A DNA stretch of 64,000 bases from Doryteuthis pealeii (lineage: Eukaryota > Mollusca > Cephalopoda > Myopsida > Loliginidae), in the NCBI GenBank assembly GCA_023376005.1, contig CM042157.1, positions 68,360,107 through 68,424,106 of the forward strand. Direction: 5' to 3'. Each line of letters begins with the position of its first letter. Within the stretch, counting starts at the first letter, position 1. Made by a program: the position numbers and the translations under genes. The notes under the pieces are model-generated. The model was not told the origin of the DNA. It saw only the letters and a list, made by a program, of their open reading frames with translations, and searched no databases. Shown here piece after piece: positions 52,015 through 64,000 of this stretch.

Positions 52015-54049
52015 CAGATTAATGCAATGCAATAATAGCTATAAGTTAGAAGAAGCACTAATGAAATGATAGAAACATAATAAATAATGGTGATTATATT
52101 TATTTTTATGGTTTCTATAAAAATCATTCATGAGAATTGATCTTAATATGGTTGGAGAATAAAACATAGAAGTGATTTAAGAGATTAGATAAGCACCAAA
52201 TGACTCATGGCTATTATGCTAACCTGGTATTGTGTTTAAAACAAGTGATGCGATGTATGAGTGTAAAAAGTAGATATGAGTGTCGAGTGGTTGTAGTGGA
52301 GGTCAGATCGGTAGGGATGTGTGCCTCTAAGTCGGTATTTCGGTTGGTACCAAATTCAGCGAGGGAGTCCTTTCCCTTTTCAGCAAGCGCTAGACAGAGA
52401 TTGTTTTGCTTGCTGATGGAGTGAGGGCGCGTCAGGGCTACGCTTATGAGACGGCGCAGAAAGCGTCCTTCGAGTTGAGTAGTTTTTGTAATGCCGATCT
52501 CAGCAGTAGTGGCAGAATTCACGGTGTCTGTTGTATGCTGTCATCGAGTACTCGCTTTGGAGTGTGGCCGAGTAGTGTGGTATCGAATAGGAACCTATGT
52601 GAGTTCCTGACCAAGCGCTCTAGCGCCGAGTGAAGCTAACTCCTGGCCCTGTGTATGACAAAATAACTGCACACCATAATAGTGTATGTAAACTTTATTT
52701 GCTTTATGATGATCCATATAAGGACCATTGGCGAGGATTGTTTAAAGCACACCTCAGGGCTATTTGAGGCCATATTGAACTGATCAGTTTCAGTTTAGTC
52801 TAACGCTCGCACCGTAGCGTATAGATGTATACTATTGGATGCGCGTGATGTTTAGTTCTCTGAGTCGTGATGGAGTACTAGCAAATATATCATGCCCTCG
52901 CGGGGTGCAAGTCTTGTTTAAGTTTAGAATTTTATAATAATAGATATATGATATTAAAATTTAGGAAAGTGCGTAATGAAACTTGATAGGAAGTAGTACG
53001 ATCAAATAAGATTTTTGAACAGAGGGGTAAGGTGATTAGAAAAATAGAACTACTTTGAAAAGGCTACACTCGTTCCAATGTCAATTTTCCCTTACCCCGG
53101 TCTTTCTATATGGTAAATTTTCGCTAATTAAAACTGTTTCAGCATTTTAAAATATGGGTAAAAAGTAAAGGAGTAATGATTGACAGGGTTATTTCTTTTG
53201 GTATAAGGGGATTTCTTTAAGGATTTATTGATGAAGTATTTATGCTCTCATTTCGCAAATGGACGATTATAACAAACATATTAGGAAAGAATCAATAATA
53301 CTAAGCATGATATTTAGTATTAAAGATCAGAATTTGTTTAATATTTCAGAGATTGCAGATAATGTGAGGCCCTTACCATTGGTCGAACACGGTGTAAATC
53401 TGGCTATTTTGTTGTATATATGAAAATGATCTTAGATGTGCATGTGTGTAATTAGGTATTGAATAGATGATGGTAGCAGTCTTAATGTGGTAATGAACAA
53501 TGTTATTAAGGGTAATTGGGGTTCTTTAAAGATAAAAATAAAAATCGATGGATTAAGTGGTTGAGTGTGTATATAAAAAGGAGGGGGATATTGTGGGTAT
53601 AAGATGTCTGATGATATAATATGGTTTCGTATAGCAGAGACAATAAAACGTCACGGATCTCCATGTATCGAAGTGAAGATTTAATGATTTTGACTTGAAA
53701 GTTGTAAAGATCTCAACTCATTTGAGATGATTACTTTTTATCACTAATTGCCTGAGGGTAGTTGTGGGATAGTAGAGCAGTATTTGGATGAGAGGGAGTG
53801 GTAATTGAATTAAAGTGGAGAACTCTGGACCATTTTTGTTTACTGTGGTAGACCACAGTCATCTAATGGAAATTATGTAAGAAATAGTCTTGTGGAGATG
53901 GTCGCAGTTTCGTCTATCTATGTTTGAAGACGGACAAGAACCATATTTGCATAGGGTTTTGGTCGGCGTATCAAGATAGCATGGTAAAGCGTTGTCCGCC
54001 CCGTTGGTTTAGCTTTACGCTGGATTATGTGTCATTCGGGTTTCGTTTA
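52015..54049 (+). repeat. Low-quality contig end with noisy repeat R and SINE S1
   Basis: 52015-52200 and about 52890-53690 follow repeat R (for example TGCCCTCGCGGGGTGCAAG at 52892, the R 5' hairpin) but with many extra bases. 52320-52640 follows SINE S1 in reverse (GCGAGGGAGTCC near 52358, GTATCGAATAGGAACCTATG near 52581), again with frequent insertions. The error style, insertions spread evenly, differs from old repeat copies elsewhere in the window. Confidence 0.6.
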
Positions 54050-57000
54050 GGAAAGTAAGTGCGCCCATTTTAAAATACAGTGGCAGCAAGAGGGTATACT
54101 GTTTTGTGTTGGATTATTTACTGAGGTGGTTGTATATTGGAAGTCATTCCACGCACTCATCGTGCTTCGACCGTTCTTGTAATTTAGGGCTTCCATACTT
54201 CCGAGCACTGTTCTGGCCTTCATTTGGAATGTGCTGTACATAGATGATTCCCATCTCTCTCCTCACCCATGTGGTCCTGCTATAGAATGCTCACGTGAGC
54301 ACAAGCATTATGCTGGTGGCTTTTAGGATTAGGAGCTTCTCACTACAGGAGAGATACTGGTTGTGTTTGTATGTTAAGTAATTTGTATAATGGAATGATT
54401 CCCACACTCTCCTCTCACTCCATGTCTCTATTTTAGTGCGCCCAGCTCCACTGTTCTGCCTCCATTGAAATGGTGCTGTAATAGAATATCCACACCTCTC
54501 TCTCTGCACTCCATGTGTGTGGTCTGACTATAACGTAGTGAGCACGGCATTATGCCTGGGCTGGGGCTTTTAGGATTCATGGAGCTATCTCACTATCGAG
54601 AGAGAGAGTATTCTGGTTGTGTTGGTTATTGTAAGTAAGTGGTGTTGTAAGTGAATATTTCCACACTCTCTTCGTCACGCCATGATCTATTTATGCTCAG
54701 CCGTCTGTTCTGTCCTCATTGAAGTGCTGTAAGTAGAATTTCCAACACTCTCTCTCACCCATGTGGTCTGACTATATACATAGTAGAGGCACAGCATTAT
54801 GCTGGGCTGGCTTTTAGGATTAGGAGCATATCTCACTACAGAGCAGATACTGTTGTGTTGTTATTTAATAAGTGTTGTAATGGAATATTCCACATCTCTC
54901 TCACCCATCTATTTAGCTCACCCCCTGTTCTGCTCCATTGAAATGTGCTGTAATAGAATATTCCACACTCTCTCTCTCCCATGTGGTCTGACTATAAATG
55001 TAGTGAGCACAGCATTATGCTGGGCTGGCTTTTAGGATTAGGAGCATATCTCACTACAGAGCAGATACTGTTGTGTTGTTATTTAATAAGTGTTGTAATG
55101 GAATATTCCACACTCTCTCTCCCATCTCTATTTAGCTCACCCCTGTTCTGCCTCCATTGAAATGTGCTGTTAATAGAATATTCCACACTCTCTCTCACCC
55201 ATGTGGTCTGACTATATAACGTAGTGAGCACAGGCATTATGCTGGGCTGGCTTTTAGGATTAGGAGCATATCTCACTACAGAGCAGATACTGTTGTGTTG
55301 TTATTTAATAAGTGTTGTAATGGAATATTCCACACTCTCTCTCACCCATCTCTATTTAGCTCACCCTCTGTTCTGCCTCCATTGAAATGTGCTGTAATAG
55401 AATATTCCACACTCTCTCTCACCCATGTGGTCTGACTATATACGTAGTGAGCACAGCATTATGCTGGGCTGGCTTTTAGGATTAGGAGCATATCTCACTA
55501 CAGAGCAGATACTGTTGGTTGTTATTTAATAAGTGTTGTAATGGAATATTCCACACTCTCTCTCACCCATCTCTATTTAGCTCACCCTCTGTTCTGCCTC
55601 CATTGAAATGTGCTGTAATAGAATATTCCACACTCTCTCTCACGCATGTGGTCTGACTATATATGTAGTGAGCACAGCATTATGCTGGGCTGGCTTTTAG
55701 GATTAGGAGCATATCTCACTACAGAGCAGATACTGTTGTGTTGTTATTTAATAAGTGTTGTAATGGAATATTCCACACTCTCTCTCACCCATCTCTATTT
55801 AGCTCACCCCCTGTTCTGCCTCCATTGAAATGTGCTGTAATAGAATATTCCACACTCTTCTCACGCATGTGGTCTGACTATATACGTAGTGAGCACAGCA
55901 TTATGCTGGGCTGGCTTTTAGGATTAGGAGCATATCTCACTACAGAGCAGATACTGTTGTGTTGTTATTTACTAAGTGTTGTAATGGAATATTCCACACT
56001 CTCTCACCCATCTCTATTTAGCTCACCTCTGTTCTGCCTCCATTGAAATGTGCTGTAATAGAATATTCCACACTCTCTCTCACCCATGTGGTCTGACTAT
56101 AAACGTAGTGAGCACAGCATTATGCTGGGCTGGCTTTTAGGATTAGGAGCATATCTCACTACAGAGCAGATACTGTTTGTGTTGTTATTTATTAAGTGTT
56201 GTAATGGAATATTCCACACTCTCTCTCACCCATCTCTATTTAGCTCACCCTCTGTTCTGCCTCCATTGAAATGTGCTGTAATAGAATATTCCACACTCTC
56301 TCTCACCCATGTGGTCTGACTATAAACGTAGTGAGCACAGCATTATGCTGGGCTGGCTTTTAGGATTAGGAGCATATCTCACTACAGAGCAGATACTGTT
56401 GTGTTGTTATTTATAAGTGTTGTAATGGAATATTCCACACTCTCTCTCACCCATCTCTATTTAGCTCACCCTCTGTTCTGCCTCCATTGAAATGTGCTGT
56501 AATAGAATATTCCACACTCTCTCTCACCCATGTGGTCTGACTATATACATAGTGAGCACAGCATTATGCTGGGCTGGCTTTTAGGATTAGGAGCATATCT
56601 CACTACAGAGCAGATACTGTTGTGTTGTTATTTAATAAGTGTTGTAATGGAATATTCCACACTCTCTCTCACCCATCTCTATTTAGCTCACCCCCTGTTC
56701 TGCCTCCATTGAAATGTGCTGTAATAGAATATTCCACACTCTCTCTCTCACCCATGTGGTCTGACTATAAATGTAGTGAGCACAGCATTATGCTGGGCTG
56801 GCTTTTAGGATTAGGAGCATATCTCACTACAGAGCAGATACTGTTGTGTTGTTATTTAATAAGTGTTCTAATGGAATATTCCACACTCTCTCTCACCCAT
56901 CTCTATTTAGCTCACCCTCTGTTCTGCCTCCATTGAAATGTGCTGTAATAGAATATTCCACACTCTCTCTCACCCATGTGGTCTGACTATATACGTAGTG

Positions 57001-60000
57001 AGCACAGCATTATGCTGGGCTGGCTTTTAGGATTAGGAGCATATCTCACTACAGAGCAGATACTGTTGTGTTGTTATTTAATAAGTGTTGTAATGGAATA
57101 TTCCACACTCTCTCTCACCCATCTCTATTTAGCTCACCCTCTGTTCTGCCTCCATTGAAATGTGCTGTAATAGAATATTCCACACTCTCTCTCACCCATG
57201 TGGTCTGACTATATACGTAGTGAGCACAGCATTATGCTGGGCTGGCTTTTAGGATTAGGAGCATATCTCACTACAGAGCAGATACTGTTGTGTTGTTATT
57301 TAATAAGTGTTGTAATGGAATATTCCACACTCTCTCTCACCCATCTCTATTTAGCTCACCCTCTGTTCTGCCTCCATTGAAATGTGCTGTAATAGAATAT
57401 TCCACACTCTCTCTCACCATGTGGTCTGACTATATGTAGTGAGCACAGCATTATGCTGGGCTGGCTTTTAGGATTAGGAGCATATCTCACTACAGAGCAG
57501 ATACTGTTGTGTTGTTATTTAATAAGTGTTGTAATGGAATATTCCACACTCTCTCTCACCCATCTCTATTTAGCTCACCCTCTGTTCTGCCTCCATTGAA
57601 ATGTGCTGTAATAGAATATTCCACACTCTCTCTCACCCATGTGGTCTGACTATATATGTAGTGAGCACAGCATTATGCTGGGCTGGCTTTTAGGATTAGG
57701 AGCATATCTCACTACAGAGCAGATACTGTTGTGTTGTTATTTACTAAGTGTTGTAATGGAATATTCCACACTCTCTCTCACCCATCTCTATTTAGCTCAC
57801 CCCCTGTTCTGCCTCCATTGAAATGTGCTGTAATAGAATATTCCACACTCTCTCTCACGCATGTGGTCTGACTATATACGTAGTGAGCACAGCATTATGC
57901 TGGGCTGGCTTTTAGGATTAGGAGCATATCTCACTACAGAGCAGATACTGTTGTGTTGTTATTTACTAAGTGTTGTAATGGAATATTCCACACTCTCTCT
58001 CACCCATCTCTATTTAGCTCACCCTCTGTTCTGCCTCCATTGAAATGTGCTGTAATAGAATATTCCACACTCTCTCTCACCATGTGGTCTGACTATAACG
58101 TAGTGAGCACAGCATTATGCTGGGCTGGCTTTTAGGATTAGGAGCATATCTCACTACAGAGCAGATACTGTTGTGTTGTTATTTATTAAGTGTTGTAATG
58201 GAATATTCCACACTCTCTCTCACCCATCTCTATTTAGCTCACCCTCTGTTCTGCCTCCATTGAAATGTGCTGTAATAGAATATTCCACACTCTCTCTCAC
58301 CCATGTGGTCTGACTATAAACGTAGTGAGCACAGCATTATGCTGGGCTGGCTTTTAGGATTAGGAGCATATCTCACTACAGAGCAGATACTGTTGTGTTG
58401 TTATTTAATAAGTGTTGTAATGGAATATTCCACACTCTCTCTCACCCATCTCTATTTAGCTCACCCTCTGTTCTGCCTCCATTGAAATGTGCTGTAATAG
58501 AATATTCCACACTCTCTCTCACCCATGTGGTCTGACTATAAACGTAGTGAGCACAGCATTATGCTGGGCTGGCTTTTAGGATTAGGAGCATATCTCACTA
58601 CAGAGCAGATACTGTTGTGTTGTTATTTACTAAGTGTTGTAATGGAATATTCCACACTCTCTCTCACCCATCTCTATTTAGCTCACCCTCTGTTCTGCCT
58701 CCATTGAAATGTGCTGTAATAGAATATTCCACACTCTCTCACCCATGTGGTCTGACTATAAACGTAGTGAGCACAGCATTATGCTGGGCTGGCTTTTAGG
58801 ATTAGGAGCATATCTCACTACAGAGCAGATACTGTTGTGTTGTTATTTACTAAGTGTTGTAATGGAATATTCCACACTCTCTCTCACCCATCTCTATTTA
58901 GCTCACCCTCTGTTCTGCCTCCATTGAAATGTGCTGTAATAGAATATTCCACACTCTCTCTCACCCATGTGGTCTGACTATAAACGTAGTGAGCACAGCA
59001 TTATGCTGGGCTGGCTTTTAGGATTAGGAGCATATCTCACTACAGAGCAGATACTGTTGTGTTGTTATTTACTAAGTGTTGTAATGGAATATTCCACACT
59101 CTCTCTCACCCATCTCTATTTAGCTCACCCTCTGTTCTGCCTCCATTGAAATGTGCTGTAATAGAATATTCCACACTCTCTCTCACCCATGTGGTCTGAC
59201 TATAAACGTAGTGAGCACAGCATTATGCTGGGCTGGCTTTTAGGATTAGGAGCATATCTCACTACAGAGCAGATACTGTTGTGTTGTTATTTACTAAGTG
59301 TTGTAATGGAATATTCCACACTCTCTCTCACCCATCTCTATTTAGCTCACCCTCTGTTCTGCCTCCATTGAAATGTGCTGTAATAGAATATTCCACACTC
59401 TCTCTCACGCATGTGGTCTGACTATATACGTAGTGAGCACAGCATTATGCTGGGCTGGCTTTTAGGATTAGGAGCATATCTCACTACAGAGCAGATACTG
59501 TTGTGTTGTTATTTAATAAGTGTTGTAATGGAATATTCCACACTCTCTCTCACCCATCTCTATTTAGCTCACCTCTGTTCTGCCTCCATTGAAATGTGCT
59601 GTAATAGAATATTCCACACTCTCTCTCACCCATGTGGTCTGACTATAAACGTAGTGAGCACAGCATTATGCTGGGCTGGCTTTTAGGATTAGGAGCATAT
59701 CTCACTACAGAGCAGATACTGTTGTGTTGTTATTTACTAAGTGTTGTAATGGAATATTCCACACTCTCTCTCACCCATCTCTATTTAGCTCACCCTCTGT
59801 TCTGCCTCCATTGAAATGTGCTGTAATAGAATATTCCACACTCTCTCTCACCCATGTGGTCTGACTATAAACGTAGTGAGCACAGCATTATGCTGGGCTG
59901 GCTTTTAGGATTAGGAGCATATCTCACTACAGAGCAGATACTGTTGTGTTGTTATTTACTAAGTGTTGTAATGGAATATTCCACACTCTCTCTCACCCAT

Positions 60001-63000
60001 CTCTATTTAGCTCACCCTCTGTTCTGCCTCCATTGAAATGTGCTGTAATAGAATATTCCACACTCTCTCACCCATGTGGTCTGACTATATACGTAGTGAG
60101 CACAGCATTATGCTGGGCTGGCTTTTAGGATTAGGAGCATATCTCACTACAGAGCAGATACTGTTGTGTTGTTATTTAATAAGTGTTGTAATGGAATATT
60201 CCACACTCTCTCTCACCCATCTCTATTTAGCTCACCCTCTGTTCTGCCTCCATTGAAATGTGCTGTAATAGAATATTCCACACTCTCTCTCACCATGTGG
60301 TCTGACTATATACGTAGTGAGCACAGCATTATGCTGGGCTGGCTTTTAGGATTAGGAGCATATCTCACTACAGAGCAGATACTGTTGTGTTGTTATTTAA
60401 TAAGTGTTGTAATGGAATATTCCACACTCTCTCTCACCCATCTCTATTTAGCTCACCCTCTGTTCTGCCTCCATTGAAATGTGCTGTAATAGAATATTCC
60501 ACACTCTCTCTCACCATTGTGGTCTGACTATATATGTAGTGAGCACAGCATTATGCTGGGCTGGCTTTTAGGATTAGGAGCATATCTCACTACAGAGCAG
60601 ATACTGTTTGTGTGTTATTTAATAAGTGTTGTAATGGAATATTCCACACTCTCTCTCACCCATCTCTATTTAGCTCACCCTCTGTTCTGCCTCCATTGAA
60701 ATGTGCTGTAATAGAATATTCCACACTCTCTCTCACCCATGTGGTCTGACTATATATGTAGTGAGCACAGCATTATGCTGGGCTGGCTTTTAGGATTAGG
60801 AGCATATCTCACTACAGAGCAGATACTGTTGTGTTGTTATTTACTAAGTGTTGTAATGGAATATTCCACACTCTCTCTCACCCATCTCTATTTAGCTCAC
60901 CCCTGTTCTGCCTCCATTGAAATGTGCTGTAATAGAATATTCCACACTCTCTCTCACGCATGTGGTCTGACTATATACGTAGTGAGCACAGCATTATGCT
61001 GGGCTGCTTTTAGGATTAGGAGCATATCTCACTACAGAGCAGATACTGTTGTGTTTGTTATTTACTAAGTGTTGTAATGGAATATTCCACACTCTCTCTC
61101 ACCATCTCTATTTAGCTACCTCTGTTCTGCCTCCATTGAAATGTGCTGTAATAGAATATTCCACACTCTCTCTCACCCATGTGCTGACTATAAACGTAGT
61201 GAGCACAGCATTATGCTGGGCTGGCTTTTAGGATTAGGAGCATATCTCACTACAGAGCAGATACTGTTGTGTTGTTATTTATTAAGTGTTGTAATGGAAT
61301 ATTCCACACTCTCTCTCACCCATCTCTATTTAGCTCACCCTCTGTTCTGCCTCCATTGAAATGTGCTGTAATGAATATTCCACACTCTCTCTCACCATGT
61401 GGTCTGACTATAAACGTAGTGAGCACAGCATTATGCTGGGCTGGCTTTTAGGATTAGGAGCATATCTCACTACAGAGCAGATACTGTTGTGTTGTTATTT
61501 ACTAAGTGTTGTAATGGAATATTCCACACTCTCTCTCACCCATCTCTATTTAGCTCACCCTCTGTTCTGCCTCCATTGAAATGTGCTGTAATAGAATATT
61601 CCACACTCTCTCTCACCCATGTGGTCTGACTATAAACGTAGTGAGCACAGCATTATGCTGGGCTGGCTTTTAGGATTAGGAGCATATCTCACTACAGAGC
61701 AGATACTGTTGTGTTGTTATTTACTAAGTGTTGTAATGGAATATTCCACACTCTCTCTCACCCATCTCTATTTAGCTCACCCTCTGTTCTGCTCCATTGA
61801 AATGTGCTGTAATAGAATATTCCACACTCTCTCTCACCCATGTGGTCTGACTATAAACGTAGTGAGCACAGCATTATGCTGGGCTGGCTTTAGGATTAGG
61901 AGCATATCTCACTACAGAGCAGATACTGTTGTGTTGTTATTTACTAAGTGTTGTAATGGAATATTCCCACTCTCTCTCACCCATCTCTATTTAGCTCACC
62001 CTCTGTTCTGCCTCCATTGAAATGTGCTGTAATAGAATATTCCACACTCTCTCTCACCCATGTGGTCTGACTATAAACGTAGTGAGCACAGCATTATGCT
62101 GGGCTGGCTTTTTAGGATTAGGAGCATATCTCACTACAGAGCAGATACTGTTGTGTTGTTATTTACTAAGTGTTGTAATGGAATATTCCACACTCTCTCT
62201 CACCCATCTCTATTTAGCTCACCCTCTGTTCTGCCTCCATTGAAATGTGCTGTAATAGAATATTCCACCTCTCTCTCACCCATGTGGGTCTGACTATAAA
62301 CGTAGTGAGCACAGCATTATGCTGGGCTGGCTTTTAGGATTAGGAGCATATCTCACTACAGAGCAGATACTGTTGTGTTGTTATTTACTAAGTGTTGTAA
62401 TGGAATATTCCACACTCTCTCTCACCCATCTCTATTTAGCTCACCCTCTGTTCTGCCTCCATTGAAATGTGCTGTAATAGAATATTCCACACTCTCTCTC
62501 ACCCATGTGGTCTGACTATAAACGTAGTGAGCACAGCATTATGCTGGGCTGGCTTTTAGGATTAGGAGCATATCTCACTACAGAGCAGATACTGTTGTGT
62601 TGTTATTTACTAAGTGTTGTAATGGAATATTCCACACTCTCTCTCACCCATCTCTATTTAGCTCACCCTCTGTTCTGCCTCCATTGAAATGTGCTGTAAT
62701 AGAATATTCCACACTCTCTCTCACCATGTGGTCTGACTATAAACGTAGTGAGCACAGCATTATGCTGGGCTGGCTTTTAGGATTAGGAGCATATCTCACT
62801 ACAGAGCAGATACTGTTGTGTTGTTATTTACTAAGTGTTGTAATGGAATATTCCACACTCTCTCTCACCCATCTCTATTTAGCTCACCCCCTGTTCTGCT
62901 CCATTGAAATGTGCTGTAATAGAATATTCCACACTCTCTCTCACGCATGTGGTCTGACTATATACGTAGTGAGCACAGCATTATGCTGGGCTGGCTTTTA

Positions 63001-63680
63001 GGATTAGGAGCATATCTCACTACAGAGCAGATACTGTTGTGTTGTTATTTAATAAGTGTTGTAATGGAATATTCCACACTCTCTTCACCCATCTCTATTT
63101 AGCTCACCCTCTGTTCTGCCTCCATTGAAATGTGCTGTAATAGAATATTCCACACTCTCTCTCACCCATGTGGTCTGACTATAAACGTAGTGAGCACAGC
63201 ATTATGCTGGGCTGGCTTTAGGATTAGGAGCATATCTCACTACAGAGCAGATACTGTTGTGTTGTTATTTAATAAGTGTTGTAATGGAATATTCCACACT
63301 CTCTCTCACCCATCTCTATTTAGCTCACCCTCTGTTCTGCCTCCATTGAAATGTGCTGTAATAGAATATTCCACACTCTCTCTCACCATGTGGTCTGATT
63401 ATATATGTAGTGAGCACAGCATTATGCTGGGCTGGCTTTAGGATTAGGAGCATATCTCACTACAGAGCAGATACTGTTGTTGTTATTTAATAAGTGTTGT
63501 AATGGAATATTCCACACTCTCTCTCACCCATCTCTATTTAGCTCACCCCTGTTCTGCCTCCATTGAATGTGCTGTAATAGAATATTCCACACTCTCTCTC
63601 ACGCATGTGGTCTGACTATATACGTAGTGAGCACAGCATTATGCTGGTCTGGCTTCGAGGATTAGGAGCATATCTCACTA
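54050..63680. repeat. 222-bp satellite array, about 43 units
   Basis: The unit includes GTGGTCTGACTATAAACGTA, GTGAGCACAGCATTATGCTG, GGCTTTTAGGATTAGGAGCA, TATCTCACTACAGAGCAGAT, ACTGTTGTGTTGTTATTTAC, GTAATGGAATATTCCACACT, CTCTGTTCTGCCTCCATTGA and GTAATAGAATATTCCACACT. Adjacent units start 222 bp apart (for example 58303, 58525 and 58967, 59189, 59411). Within a unit, AATRGAATATTCCACACTCTC occurs twice about 75 bp apart, showing an old internal duplication. Units from about 55.4 kb on are nearly identical; those at 54-55 kb are noisy. Repeated 60-residue open frames are satellite translations, not genes. Confidence 0.95.
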
Positions 63681-63955
63681 TTCCTTGTCTGTCTTATTGT
63701 ATCTCTCTGCAATAAACCCCTTTATCTTAACTCTACGAATGTGTTGACTGATTCTGATTACAACCTTGTCTGATTGTATCCCTTTTAAGGACACAACACT
63801 AAGGTGGGCTTAGTCTGATACACTTGGGATTATCTTCTCTTGTTTTGTTACGGTTGATGTAGTCGAGGGATTATCTTTACTTGCTGCCAGGGTTTGCCGT
63901 TAGAGGGCATTGTGACCTAGATATAAAAAGGCAGTTCTGCGAAAGTGACACACAC
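63681..63955 (+). other. LTR-like fragment flanking the satellite
   Basis: GCAATAAACCCCTTTATCTT (an AATAAA signal) is at about 63709. Two GGGATTATCTT motifs follow (63826 and 63868), then GAGGGCATTGTGACCTAG and a TATA-like GATATAAAAAGGCAG (63919). The order suggests part of an LTR or similar promoter. GATTATCT motifs also occur, in reverse, in the LTR-like repeats at 37070-37770. No coding sequence. Confidence 0.35.
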
Positions 63956-64000
63956 GCACTCTCTCTCTCTCTCTCTCTCTTTGTTTCTCTCTCTCTTTCT
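63956..64000. repeat. (CT)n microsatellite
   Basis: A CT run interrupted by TTGTTT and running to the window edge. Confidence 0.9.

Noticed and set aside
54799..63441. Dozens of 60-134-residue open frames with nearly identical translations
   Set aside because: They recur every 222 bp and are translations of satellite units; frame and length change with single-base indels.

Overview
The window is nuclear DNA of an animal, most likely a mollusc (gastropod or cephalopod type). It is AT-rich, has spliceosomal introns and TTAGGG-type telomere-like motifs, and is dominated by transposon remnants: tRNA-derived SINEs, jockey/CR1-like and other LINE 3' ends, Penelope-like termini, hAT-type MITEs and a Helitron. 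Species assignment is inference; no database was consulted.

Host gene content is sparse. (1) 938-5685 (+): the last two exons of a PEAK/PRAG-family pseudokinase scaffold, separated by a repeat-filled 3.4-kb intron. (2) 21254-23563 (-): an intron-containing, transposon-like gene decayed by in-frame stops and frameshifts. (3) 29988-30311 (-): a possible exon of an unknown gene. (4) 31924-33744 (+): an intronless reading frame for a Tyr/Asn-rich repeat protein with an AT-hook-like C-terminal part, broken by two compensating frameshifts and preceded by CpG-promoter-type motifs. (5) 47081-49584 (+): three phase-0 exons of an unrecognised protein with a KEN box and SP sites; its downstream part is lost in an inverted duplication and an assembly gap.

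Layout: 1-5.7 kb PEAK-family gene with intronic repeats; 5.7-21 kb simple repeats, LINE/Penelope/SINE debris, a 41-bp tandem array, telomere-cored MITEs and a Helitron; 21-23.6 kb pseudogene; 23.6-31 kb AT-rich DNA with long-TIR elements, inverted Penelope termini and a canonical hammerhead ribozyme (29181-29221, -); 31-34 kb AT-hook gene; 34-47 kb nested repeats, a degenerate tandem array, and hAT-like MITEs with telomere-like cores; 47-51.9 kb KEN-box gene and a near-perfect 1.4-kb inverted duplication ending at a 100-N gap (51915-52014); 52-54 kb low-quality sequence; about 54.05-63.68 kb a 222-bp satellite (about 43 units), then an LTR-like fragment and a CT microsatellite.

There is no operon-like logic. 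The coherent theme is mobile DNA: at least three MITE families with different terminal inverted repeats all make 8-bp target duplications and all carry TTAGGG/CCCTAA-like cores. An abundant unclassified repeat ('R') is found only in + orientation and is repeatedly used as an insertion site by other elements.
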